DNA of 64,000 bases from positions 1-64,000 of the forward strand of contig CAMAQV010000001.1 in assembly GCA_945860595.1 (NCBI GenBank), written 5' to 3'. Position 1 is the stretch's first letter. Each line of letters starts with the position of its first letter. This DNA comes from Comamonas sp. lk. GTDB taxonomy: Bacteria; Pseudomonadota; Gammaproteobacteria; Burkholderiales; Burkholderiaceae_C. Made by a program: the position numbers and the translations under genes. Shown here piece by piece: positions 1-7,313 of the stretch. The notes below the pieces were generated by a model. It worked only from the letters and a program-made list of their open reading frames with translations. It did not search any database and had not been told where the DNA came from.

Positions 1-37
1 CGTTGTCAAACTGCGTCGATAAATGTTTGTCGGGCAT
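1..37 (-). CDS. phoU: PhoU phosphate regulator, N-terminal start only (runs off the window)
   Basis: Only the first 12 codons are inside the window (MPDKHLSTQFDN), starting at an ATG whose complement is at 35-37. This is the characteristic beginning of betaproteobacterial PhoU, the dimeric cytoplasmic protein that links the Pst transporter to the PhoR/PhoB two-component system. An AAGGAAT ribosome-binding site lies just upstream. The preceding remnant ends with the C-terminus of PstB, the usual partner directly upstream of phoU, which supports the call. Because of the deletion described next, phoU now sits only about 250 bases from a Pho-type promoter. The rest of the gene cannot be seen. Confidence 0.75.
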   Translation of the reverse strand, partial: MPDKHLSTQFDN

Positions 38-92
38 ATTCATTCCTTAAGAAGCGTGCGTGGCCTTGCGGGACATTGATCCGAATTCGTAT

Positions 93-194
93 TCAGCCAA
101 AACGGCCGGTGATGTAGTCCTCTGTTTCCTTGCGCTGCGGCTTGAAAAACATTTGTTCTGTGGCACCGAATTCAATCAAATCACCCAGGTACAG
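93..194 (-). pseudogene. pstB: 3' remnant of pstB (phosphate ABC transporter ATPase), last 33 codons
   Basis: The minus strand encodes the extreme C-terminus of PstB: it begins [10 protein letters not shown] and ends EDYITGRFG followed by TGA. These are family-invariant features of the PstB tail. Everything upstream is missing: no Walker A, signature or Walker B motif, and no pstA or pstC. Instead the sequence joins directly to an unrelated signal-peptide ORF in another frame, with the junction near position 194. The normal spacing to phoU is kept (55 bases). This looks like the scar of a deletion of about 4 kb inside a pstSCAB-phoU operon. An assembly error is the main alternative. Confidence 0.8.
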
Positions 195-267
195 CGTGCG
201 AAGCAGGCGATGCGAATGCGCCGGCAATCAGCGTCAGTGCGAAGGTGTAACGGGGAAAAAGTTTCAT
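181..267 (-). pseudogene. Signal-peptide remnant, probably the 5' end of pstS
   Basis: A 28-codon ORF starts at ATG (complement 265-267) with a textbook Sec signal peptide: MKLF, a basic residue, a hydrophobic core ([11 protein letters not shown]) and an ASHA cleavage site. Four codons later it stops at a TGA created by the join to pstB sequence. It sits immediately downstream of a Pho-type promoter and upstream of pstB/phoU sequence, exactly where pstS, the periplasmic phosphate-binding protein, is expected. The mature domain is gone, so identification as pstS is by position and signal peptide only. It would produce at most a short secreted peptide. Confidence 0.6.
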
Positions 268-300
268 GTAGGGCCTCATGTGGGAGGGTAGGAGCCCTGA

Positions 301-345
301 AATGTAGGGAGTGCATGTGTCTTATTTATGACAAAAATATGGCTA
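301..345 (-). promoter_or_regulatory. Pho box and -10 of the pst remnant operon
   Basis: Read on the minus strand there are three 7-bp units at 11-bp spacing: TAGCCAT (339-345), TTGTCAT (328-334) and AAGACAC (317-323), resembling the PhoB half-site CTGTCAY. Exactly 10 bases later comes TACATT (301-306), a TAnnnT -10 hexamer. The predicted start site is about 27 bases before the remnant ORF. The same geometry is found at four other promoters in this window. PhoB control is inferred from the motif. Confidence 0.7.
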
Positions 346-388
346 AATCCATGTTTTCCATCGCAAAATCCCGGAATTGTGAATCGGC

Positions 389-422
389 TTGTCACCGAAA
401 TCTCACTGAATTTTCTTACGAT
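389..422 (+). promoter_or_regulatory. Pho box and -10 of the fasciclin-domain gene
   Basis: Two direct 7-bp units at 11-bp spacing, TTGTCAC (389-395) and ATCTCAC (400-406), match the PhoB half-site CTGTCAY at 6/7 and 5/7. They are followed after exactly 10 bases by TACGAT (417-422), a TAnnnT -10 hexamer. The start codon of the fasciclin gene is 26 bases further on. The box is divergent from, and does not overlap, the pst-remnant Pho box. Confidence 0.65.
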
Positions 423-447
423 TGAGTTTAACCTTGGAGATAGCGCT

Positions 448-951
448 ATGAAAAACCCCCACCTTTTTGCTTTTACCCGTCGCTCATTGGCAGTCGTGCT
501 GCTGGCTGTCGCGGCGTCTGGTTGCGTGACAGTTCCGGCACCCGTTACGGTTTCGCAAACCATCGCGTCGCAAGCGTCGCTGAGCACTTTAAATGGCCTG
601 ATCGTCGCTGCAGATTTGCAAGGCGCTTTGAACGCTGCCGGACCGTTCACCGTTTTTGCTCCCAGCAACGACGCACTCAAAGCACTGCCCGCTGCCGTAC
701 TGAACGATGTATCCAAGGACCCGGCCAAGCTGAAGAATCTGCTGACATTCCACGTCGTACCCGTCGCGGCGATGGCCAAGGACGTCAAAAACGGCAACGT
801 CAAGGCGCTGAACGGAGATAACTTAGCCTTGTCGAAGGCGGGCGACTTTGTCACCGTTGAAAACGCTATGGTCACCAAGGCCGACATCGTCGCAAGCAAC
901 GGCGTGGTGCACATCATTGACACGGTTCTGATCCCACCAGCCAAGAAGTAA
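448..951 (+). CDS. Fasciclin (FAS1)-domain lipoprotein
   Basis: The product is 167 residues. The N-terminus has a basic stretch and hydrophobic core ending in AASGC, a plausible lipobox with Cys at about residue 26, so it is probably a lipoprotein or at least exported. Residues about 40-165 form one FAS1 domain, with the typical blocks GPFTVFAPSNDA, LLTFHVVP and VHIIDTVLIP. FAS1 proteins are usually surface or periplasmic adhesion/binding proteins; the ligand is unknown. ATG at 448 was chosen because a TTGGAGA ribosome-binding site lies 8-14 bases upstream and the signal sequence begins there; the longer frame from 328 would cross the promoter. A Pho box at 389-406 suggests induction by phosphate starvation, which is not a general property of this family. 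Confidence 0.85.
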   Translation: MKNPHLFAFTRRSLAVVLLAVAASGCVTVPAPVTVSQTIASQASLSTLNGLIVAADLQGALNAAGPFTVFAPSNDALKALPAAVLNDVSKDPAKLKNLLTFHVVPVAAMAKDVKNGNVKALNGDNLALSKAGDFVTVENAMVTKADIVASNGVVHIIDTVLIPPAKK

Positions 952-971
952 TCGACCTTGTAGTCAGGGGT

Positions 972-994
972 CGGCTCCAATCGGCCGCTTTTTT
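972..994 (+). terminator. Weak intrinsic terminator after the fasciclin gene
   Basis: A short CGGC/GCCG stem (972-975 with 984-987) with an 8-base loop is followed by a run of T at 989-994. The stem is short, so the call is tentative. Confidence 0.35.
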
Positions 995-1070
995 GCGCGC
1001 CAAAAGGGTAGGCCAGGCCGCTTGCTGTTATTCTGAAATCCATTTCCCGCTTCCCGCTTCACCTCCCCCA

Positions 1071-2579
1071 ATGCATCCAGAACAACGTCTCGCCGCGGTA
1101 GATCTCGGCTCGAATAGTTTTCGCCTCGAAATCGGGGTCGTCGATCACCAAGAATTTATTCGGACGGAATACCTCAAAGAGGCAGTGCGGCAAGGGGGTG
1201 GACTCGACGAAAACCGTGACCTGACCTCTGAGGCCATGCAAGCCGGCTGGAACTGCCTGGCGCGTTTTGGGGAACGCCTGGCCGGCTTCAAGCGCAACCA
1301 GGTCCGCGCGGTCGCCACCCAAACTCTGCGCGAAGCCCGGAATCGCGACGTGTTCCTGGCCCGCGCCACCAAGGTTTTAGGGTTCCCTATCGATGTGGTG
1401 TCCGGTCGGGAAGAAGCCCGGCTGATTTACCAGGGTGTGGCCAACAAGCTGCCCCCCTCTGACGAAAAACGGCTGGTGATTGATATTGGCGGTCGATCCA
1501 CCGAGTTGGCGCTGGGCCAAGGCCTGCAGGCCCGCAAGATGGAGTCGTACCGCGTGGGCAGTCTGGTGTGGTCGCAGCGGTATTTCCCGGACGGCCTGCT
1601 CAGCCACAAGCATTTCCAAAAAGCACAAGTCGCCGCCGCTGCTGTTTTGGAGGGCGCAACCAATGTGTACCAGGCCGCCAACTGGACCAAGGCCTACGGC
1701 TCGGCCGGCACAGCCAGTGCCGTTGGCGACATCCTGAGCCAGGCCGGTTGGCCCGCCGACAAAATTGACCGCGAGGGGCTGGACTGGTTGCTCGATACCC
1801 TGGTGGAAGCGCAGCATATTGACAGCATCAAACTACCCGGACTGCGGGAAGACCGGCGGCCGATTCTGGCGGGCGGGCTCAGCGTCCTACGCGCCCTCTT
1901 CGATCTGCTGCACATCGATACGCTGGAGATCGCCCAAGGCGGCCTGCGCCACGGTTTGATCTGCGACATGCTGGGTGAGCGCGATGCCACCAGCGATTTA
2001 CGCGACACCACCGTAGAGCGTCTGGCCAGCAAATTCCAGGTCGACGCCGCCCATGCGCGTCGCGTCGGGCAGGTCGCTACAGCCCTGTACCGGCAGCTCT
2101 ACCCCGTACCCCAAAACGGGCAGCGCGCCCAGTGGGACCGGGCATTGCGCAAGCTGGGCTGGGCGGCGCAGTTGCATGAAATCGGCAGCCATATCTCACA
2201 CAGCGACTACCACAAGCATGGCGCATACATTTTGGACAACGCCGACGCATTGGGTTTTGCGGTAGCCGAAATGCAGCGCTTGGGGGTGCTGGTGCTCGGG
2301 CACCGCGGCAAACTGCGCAAGATCGAGACAGAACTGGACGAAGAAGGCTTGCGCATGCAACTGGCTGCCCTGCGGCTGGCCGTGATCTTGTGCCACGCGC
2401 GCCGCGACCCGGAGATCCAGGACATGGTGTTGCGACGGGATGCCAACGGCATGCTGAGCCTGCGCTACCCCTCGGCATGGGCTTTGAAGTACCCGCAGTC
2501 CGCTTATTTGCTGCAAGAAGAAGTCGTGGCGTGGCAGAAAACCGCCTGGGCGCTCGACTGCGGCGAAGACAATCGATAA
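1071..2579 (+). CDS. ppx: Exopolyphosphatase / guanosine pentaphosphate phosphohydrolase family (Ppx/GppA)
   Basis: The 502-residue product hydrolyses terminal phosphates of inorganic polyphosphate in the cytoplasm. The ASKHA-type ATPase fold is visible: AAVDLGSNSFRLE near the N-terminus (phosphate 1 loop), VIDIGGRSTELA around residue 150 (phosphate 2 region) and YGSAGTASAVGD around 210. The C-terminal half (about 320-500) is the HD-like helical domain, with an LHEIGSHISHSDYHKHG segment. ATG at 1071 (MHPEQRL) places the ASKHA start at the usual distance; the longer frame from 993 adds an untypical leader. ppk, the opposing enzyme, lies at 10424-12538. The gene follows the pst scar and fasciclin gene, consistent with a phosphate locus. 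No Pho box was found in front of it. Confidence 0.93.
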   Translation: MHPEQRLAAVDLGSNSFRLEIGVVDHQEFIRTEYLKEAVRQGGGLDENRDLTSEAMQAGWNCLARFGERLAGFKRNQVRAVATQTLREARNRDVFLARATKVLGFPIDVVSGREEARLIYQGVANKLPPSDEKRLVIDIGGRSTELALGQGLQARKMESYRVGSLVWSQRYFPDGLLSHKHFQKAQVAAAAVLEGATNVYQAANWTKAYGSAGTASAVGDILSQAGWPADKIDREGLDWLLDTLVEAQHIDSIKLPGLREDRRPILAGGLSVLRALFDLLHIDTLEIAQGGLRHGLICDMLGERDATSDLRDTTVERLASKFQVDAAHARRVGQVATALYRQLYPVPQNGQRAQWDRALRKLGWAAQLHEIGSHISHSDYHKHGAYILDNADALGFAVAEMQRLGVLVLGHRGKLRKIETELDEEGLRMQLAALRLAVILCHARRDPEIQDMVLRRDANGMLSLRYPSAWALKYPQSAYLLQEEVVAWQKTAWALDCGEDNR

Positions 2580-2615
2580 ACCCCACCTCTTTTCATTTTT
2601 TTACGCTGTCGCATT

Positions 2616-3938
2616 ATGAAAATCACTGTTATTGGAACCGGTTACGTAGGATTGGTCACCGGCACCTGCCTGGCTGAAGTGGGCAACGATGTGCTGTGTC
2701 TGGATATGGACGCGGACAAGATCGAGGGCTTGCGCCAGGGGCGGCTGCCCATTTACGAGCCCGGCCTGGATGAGATGGTGGCGCGCAACGTGAAAGCTGG
2801 ACGCTTGCACTTCACCACTGATCTGGAAGCAGCGGCGCATTTCGGCACCATCCAATTCATTGCGGTGGGCACGCCCCCCGGCGAAGACGGCAGTGCGGAC
2901 ACCCAGTACGTAGCCGCAGCAGCCCGCAATATCGGCCGCTACATGAATGACTACAAGGTCGTGGTTGACAAAAGCACAGTCCCAGTCGGAACGGCGGATA
3001 TGGTGCGCGGCGTGATTGACGAGGAGCTGCTCAAGCGCCAGGCGAGCACGCCGTTCAGCGTGGTGTCCAATCCAGAGTTTTTGAAGGAGGGTGCCGCGAT
3101 TGAAGACTTTATGCGCCCCGGCCGCATCGTCATCGGCTGCGACAACCAGCAGGCGGAGCTGAATATGCGCGCCCTGTATGCGCCATTTCAGCGCCACCAC
3201 GACCGCCTGTTTGTGATGGACATCCGCAGCGCGGAACTCACCAAATACGCGGCTAACGCCATGCTGGCTACCCGCATCAGCTTCATGAACGAATTGGCCA
3301 ATCTGGCGGAGCTGGTGGGCGCTGATATTGAGCAGGTGCGCAAAGGCATTGGCAGCGACCCGCGCATTGGCTATGACTTTTTGTACGCCGGTGCCGGGTA
3401 TGGCGGCTCGTGCTTTCCCAAGGATGTGAAGGCACTGATTAAAACCGCCTCCGACACAGCCGGTATCCGCCTCAAAGTGCTGCATGCGGTGGAAGAAGCC
3501 AACCAGGAACAAAAACATGTGCTGGGTAACAAGGTGAAAAAATATTTTGGCAAGGACCTGCGCGGCAAGCACTTTGCCTTGTGGGGCCTGGCGTTCAAGG
3601 CCAATACCGACGACATGCGCGAAGCCAGCAGCCTGACCCTGATTGCCGATCTGCTGGCATGTGGAGCCACCATCACCGCCTATGACCCGGTCGCCATGGA
3701 CGCTGCGCGTGCAGCACTGGGCAGCACCACGGGCGTGCAGATGGCCGATTCGCAAAAGGCCGCGCTTGAAGGTGCTGACGCGCTGATCATCGTGACCGAA
3801 TGGAAGGCCTTCCGCAGCCCCGACTTTGACCACATCAAAGCCAGTTTGAAAAACCCGGTCATTTTTGACGGGCGCAATTTGTATGACCCCCAATGGGTAC
3901 GCGCGCAGGGCTTTGAATACCTGACGATCGGTCGCTGA
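2616..3938 (+). CDS. ugd: UDP-glucose 6-dehydrogenase
   Basis: The 440-residue cytoplasmic enzyme makes UDP-glucuronate from UDP-glucose with two NAD. It has an N-terminal Rossmann motif ([10 protein letters not shown], residues 7-16), the central dimerisation helix region, and the catalytic Cys266 in [10 protein letters not shown]. The C-terminal UDP-binding domain includes FDGRNLYDP. The length is normal for the family. It starts 36 bases after ppx and may be co-transcribed. UDP-glucuronate feeds capsule, exopolysaccharide or lipid A modification, and its precursor supplier galU is at 30951-31829. Homologues with GDP-mannose specificity exist, but the motifs fit the UDP-glucose enzyme. Confidence 0.93.
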   Translation: MKITVIGTGYVGLVTGTCLAEVGNDVLCLDMDADKIEGLRQGRLPIYEPGLDEMVARNVKAGRLHFTTDLEAAAHFGTIQFIAVGTPPGEDGSADTQYVAAAARNIGRYMNDYKVVVDKSTVPVGTADMVRGVIDEELLKRQASTPFSVVSNPEFLKEGAAIEDFMRPGRIVIGCDNQQAELNMRALYAPFQRHHDRLFVMDIRSAELTKYAANAMLATRISFMNELANLAELVGADIEQVRKGIGSDPRIGYDFLYAGAGYGGSCFPKDVKALIKTASDTAGIRLKVLHAVEEANQEQKHVLGNKVKKYFGKDLRGKHFALWGLAFKANTDDMREASSLTLIADLLACGATITAYDPVAMDAARAALGSTTGVQMADSQKAALEGADALIIVTEWKAFRSPDFDHIKASLKNPVIFDGRNLYDPQWVRAQGFEYLTIGR

Positions 3939-4015
3939 ATTCACCAAAATGTCACGCTTTTTGTCACGAAAGCGCAACGTGTCGTGGCTACAGTGCGGGC
4001 AGAAGGAGAACCCGC

Positions 4016-4648
4016 ATGACTGAATTTTTCAAACAACTCGCCATCCAGCGCTGGGACGACCACCGCTATTACCACCATAGCCGCATCAACCAAACCCTGC
4101 ACCTGATCAGCGCGATCAGCTTTGTGGTGGCCTACGCGATGCTGTTCAAAGATCCGGCCATCGCGGCATTGATTGCCTGGCTGGTGTCCATGACCAGCCG
4201 CCAGTCCGGGCATTTTTTCTTTGAGCCCAAAGGCTATGACCAAGTCAACTCGGCGACGCACGAGTTCAAAGAAGACATTAAGGTGGGCTACAACCTGCGC
4301 CGCAAGGTGGTACTCATGGTGATTTGGGCTGCCGCACCGCTTGCGCTGCTGGTCGACCCTGCTTTGCAAGGCTGGATGGAGCCCCATACCGACCTGGAAT
4401 CTTTTGCCCGCAACACCGGCATCCTCTGGCTTGCGGTCGGCGTCGGTGGTCTGCTGTTCCGCACCATCCACCTGTTTTTCATCAAAGACGTGATGAGCGG
4501 CCTGGTCTGGATGACCAAAATCCTGACCGATCCGTTTCACGACATCAAGCTCTATTACAAAGCACCTATTGCCCTGATGCGCGGAGAGCTGATTGAGCCG
4601 CGCAACCTGGCGCAAATGGAGGAAGAGCACGGCATGCGCCACGCCTGA
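4016..4648 (+). CDS. Polytopic membrane protein resembling Mpo1/DUF962 (YGL010w-like)
   Basis: This 210-residue protein has an N-terminal His-rich stretch (YYHHSRINQTLH, about residues 18-29) and then about four hydrophobic segments. A second conserved-looking block, RQSGHFFFEPKG (about residues 61-72), recalls the GHxxFE block of Mpo1/DUF962 proteins. In yeast that family is an iron-dependent dioxygenase acting on 2-hydroxy fatty acids; that function is a guess here. The start has a good GGAG ribosome-binding site (AGAAGGAGAACCCGC). It lies 77 bases after ugd and is closed by a strong terminator at 4680. Many relatives are annotated only as membrane proteins of unknown function. Confidence 0.55.
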   Translation: MTEFFKQLAIQRWDDHRYYHHSRINQTLHLISAISFVVAYAMLFKDPAIAALIAWLVSMTSRQSGHFFFEPKGYDQVNSATHEFKEDIKVGYNLRRKVVLMVIWAAAPLALLVDPALQGWMEPHTDLESFARNTGILWLAVGVGGLLFRTIHLFFIKDVMSGLVWMTKILTDPFHDIKLYYKAPIALMRGELIEPRNLAQMEEEHGMRHA

Positions 4649-4679
4649 GGCGGGCTGCTTTGTTGGATTGCACCGAAGG

Positions 4680-4705
4680 AAAAGGGGCCTGCTACGGCCC
4701 CTTTT
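4680..4705. terminator. Bidirectional intrinsic terminator between convergent genes
   Basis: A perfect 10-bp inverted repeat (AAAAGGGGCC at 4680-4689, GGCCCCTTTT at 4696-4705) with a 6-base loop has an A run on one side and a T run on the other. It serves the plus-strand ugd/Mpo1-like transcript and the minus-strand aminotransferase gene. Confidence 0.9.
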
Positions 4706-4722
4706 CTATGCACGGCACTTTC

Positions 4723-6390
4723 TCAGCGGAACTTGGCTGCCAGCATCTCACCCAACACGCGGCGCTTGATCGCCTTGTTGGTCAAAGCGGGCGCGGTCCA
4801 GAACCAGCCATCCGCCTGCATCTGCGCCCAGGCCCGCACAAAGCGTACACACAGCTCCTCAAAATCTGCATCGGTGTAGTTCAGACTGAAGATGATGCGT
4901 CCTGTACCTACCCAGCTCAGGGCGATGCCCTCCAGGCGCAGATAGTGCTGAAACAACCAGTTGTAGCAGCCCGGTTGGGTATAGACCACGGTCCAGACGG
5001 AGGACATGCCCACCACCCGTATCGGCGCACCGGCCTGCGCCAGCCGGCTGTTCATCAAGGCCTCCCGCTGCGGCCACACGGTATCGAGCGCGGCGTACAT
5101 CTGCTGCGCAGCCGGTTTTTCGATCTCCCGCAAAAACACATTCATGGCGCCCATGACGTAGGGATGCGAATTGAAGGTACCCCGGGCGAAGCAAATGTCA
5201 GCGGGCGAGTCGTCGCGGAAGCGCTGCATCCACGCGCGTTTGCCACACAGCACGCCAATGGGCAAACCGCCACCCAAGGTCTTGCCGTAGGTCACCAAAT
5301 CAGCCTGCACCCCGAAATATTCCTGCGCACCGCCAGGTGCCAATCGGAAGCCCAAGAACACTTCATCAAAAATCAGCGCAATGCCGCGGGCGGTACAAAT
5401 CTCGCGCAGCTCGCGCAGCCAAGCGGTATAGGCTGCACGATCAAACTTCGCTTTACGTCCGCTATCGAGCAGGCTCGAATCACTGGGCGCCGCCACGTTG
5501 GGGTGCAAAGCTTGCAGCGGGTTGATCAGCACACACGCTATGTCGCTGCGGCTGCGCAGCACCCGCAAAGTGCCTTGGCCCATTTCGGACAGCGTGAAGG
5601 TATCGCGCGCGGCCATGGGGTTGCCAATGCCGGGTTGCACATCGCCCCACCAGCCGTGGTACGAGCCACAAAAGCGCACCACTTTGTCGCGCCCGCTGTG
5701 GTAGCGCGACAGCCGCACCGCCTGCATCACGGCCTCGGTACCCGACATGTGGAAGGAGACCTCCTCCGTGCCGGATATGCGCTTCAAGCGCTCCAGGTTG
5801 TCCGCCATGATCGGGTGGTAAGCGCCCAGCACCGGGCCCAGATCGCGCACCAGCGCCGCGCCCTCTTCGATGCTGCGCTTGTAAAAGTCGTTACCCAGCA
5901 AGTTCACGCCGTAGGAACCGGTGAGATCAAAAAAGCGGTTGCCATCCAGATCGGTAACCGTGACGCCTTCAGTCGAGGCAACAAAGGATCCGATCTTCAA
6001 ACCCTTGCCCACGAGTTTTTTGAACTGAAAGGGTACGCGGTAGGCGCTGATGAACTGCAGGTCCGACAAGGCGCTCACCACATCGGTCGTAGCGTGCAGG
6101 GTTTTGGCGTAGCGGGTTTGGAACTCTTGAACCAAACGGGCAAATGCGGCCCTGCGACGGGCTACGACATCGGGCGGTGCGCCGTCAACACCATAGGCTT
6201 GGTCTTCTTCGTAGGTATAGCTGGGCAAGAGGGCCGCCACGCGGCGGGCGGTGCGGGGATGGCCAGCCAAGCCCGGGTGCTTGGCCAAGGACAACTCCAC
6301 GCGCGCCCGGGCTTTATTGAGCGTCCAAAGCGCTGCGCCAGCGCCCACACCGTACAGCGCCAGCGCGCTCAAAGTCAGGTTTTCATTCAT
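4723..6390 (-). CDS. Membrane-anchored class III (PLP) aminotransferase, HemL-like, function unknown
   Basis: The 555-residue protein has a hydrophobic N-terminal segment (about residues 5-23), then an extra domain of about 100 residues, then a class III aminotransferase fold. Visible PLP elements are SGTEAVMQ (about 216-223), a YHGWWGD block near 244-250, FDEV with Asp342, and the Schiff-base Lys370 in YGKTLGGGLP. The fold is closest to glutamate-1-semialdehyde aminomutases, but a true HemL is about 430 residues, soluble and lacks this N-terminal part. It is divergent (44-base gap) from a phosphatidylserine decarboxylase gene and near a glycosyltransferase and LplT, so an envelope or lipid substrate is plausible. 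The substrate cannot be read from the sequence. Confidence 0.75.
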   Translation of the reverse strand: MNENLTLSALALYGVGAGAALWTLNKARARVELSLAKHPGLAGHPRTARRVAALLPSYTYEEDQAYGVDGAPPDVVARRRAAFARLVQEFQTRYAKTLHATTDVVSALSDLQFISAYRVPFQFKKLVGKGLKIGSFVASTEGVTVTDLDGNRFFDLTGSYGVNLLGNDFYKRSIEEGAALVRDLGPVLGAYHPIMADNLERLKRISGTEEVSFHMSGTEAVMQAVRLSRYHSGRDKVVRFCGSYHGWWGDVQPGIGNPMAARDTFTLSEMGQGTLRVLRSRSDIACVLINPLQALHPNVAAPSDSSLLDSGRKAKFDRAAYTAWLRELREICTARGIALIFDEVFLGFRLAPGGAQEYFGVQADLVTYGKTLGGGLPIGVLCGKRAWMQRFRDDSPADICFARGTFNSHPYVMGAMNVFLREIEKPAAQQMYAALDTVWPQREALMNSRLAQAGAPIRVVGMSSVWTVVYTQPGCYNWLFQHYLRLEGIALSWVGTGRIIFSLNYTDADFEELCVRFVRAWAQMQADGWFWTAPALTNKAIKRRVLGEMLAAKFR

Positions 6391-6434
6391 ATCTGTTTTC
6401 CATTTCTCTCTGTCATTTCTAAAACTTGCACACC

Positions 6435-7313
6435 ATGAAGATCCGCCAAACCATCAAAAATCTGCTGAACCAAGAAGACTTGAACTTCCTACTGACCAAT
6501 CGCCTGCCGCGCAAATGGCTGACCGAGTTCATGGGGCGCTTCAGCAAAATCGAACAACCCTGGGTGCGGGACGCGTCGATTGCGATCTGGAAGTATTTTT
6601 CGGATCTGGATCTGAGCGAGGCCAAGAAAACCCGCTTTACCAGCATGCACGACTGCTTCACCCGCGAGCTCAAGGAGGGTGTCCGGCCGCTCGACATGGA
6701 TCCGGCGGTCATGAGCAGCCCGGTCGACGCCTACGTGGGTGCACACGGTCGCATTGAGGCGGGGCAGCTGTTCCAGGCCAAGGGCTTTCCGTACACGCTG
6801 GCGGACCTGATTGGCCCAGACGAGGACGCCAGCGCGTGGCAGAACGGCTACTTTGTGACCCTGCGTCTGAGCTCCAGCATGTACCACCGCTTTCACGCCC
6901 CGCATGACTGCACGGTGGAACGGGTGCGCTATTTCTCGGGGGACACCTGGAACGTCAACCCGATTGCGCTCAAGCGGGTGGAAAAGCTGTTTTGCAAGAA
7001 CGAACGCGCGTTTTTGCGCACCCGGCTGGAGCGCGGGCCACTGGCGGGCCAACGTATTGCGCTGGTGCCGGTGGCAGCGATTCTGGTGGCCAGCATCCGG
7101 CTGCACTTTCTGGACGTGTTGTTCCACCTGCGCTACCACGGCGCCAATCCGATTGACTGCGCCGCGCGCTTTGTCAAAGGACAGGAAATGGGTTGGTTTC
7201 AGCATGGTTCCACCATCGTGGTCTTGGCACCGCCCGGCTTGCGCCTGGTCTCACACCTGGACACCGGCAGCCAGGTGAAGATGGGGCAGGCGCTTATGCA
7301 TGGGGATGGCTGA
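6435..7313 (+). CDS. psd: Phosphatidylserine decarboxylase family protein
   Basis: The 292-residue product would make phosphatidylethanolamine from phosphatidylserine at the inner membrane. It is a self-cleaving pyruvoyl enzyme. The cleavage motif is HGST with Ser259, in place of the common LGST. Other family residues are visible: Asp98 in SSPVDAY and His151/His154 in MYHRFHAPHD. ATG at 6435 was chosen; the frame also offers a TTG 9 bases upstream. The last 20 bases overlap the end of the convergent glycosyltransferase gene. A second psd paralogue may exist elsewhere, so whether this is the housekeeping enzyme is unknown. Confidence 0.88.
   Translation: MKIRQTIKNLLNQEDLNFLLTNRLPRKWLTEFMGRFSKIEQPWVRDASIAIWKYFSDLDLSEAKKTRFTSMHDCFTRELKEGVRPLDMDPAVMSSPVDAYVGAHGRIEAGQLFQAKGFPYTLADLIGPDEDASAWQNGYFVTLRLSSSMYHRFHAPHDCTVERVRYFSGDTWNVNPIALKRVEKLFCKNERAFLRTRLERGPLAGQRIALVPVAAILVASIRLHFLDVLFHLRYHGANPIDCAARFVKGQEMGWFQHGSTIVVLAPPGLRLVSHLDTGSQVKMGQALMHGDG

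Noticed and set aside
60-425. 121-codon plus-strand ORF at the left edge
   Set aside because: It runs antisense through the pstB/pstS remnants and across two Pho promoters; its composition shows no recognisable domain.
6410-6416. Single perfect PhoB half-site CTGTCAT between the aminotransferase and psd genes
   Set aside because: There is no second unit at 11 bp on either side and no -10 at the expected place; one 7-mer is likely chance.
4660-6438. 592-codon plus-strand ORF
   Set aside because: It is the antisense frame of the aminotransferase gene, whose protein has clear family motifs; the ORF product is low-complexity and His/Arg-rich like other GC-driven shadows.
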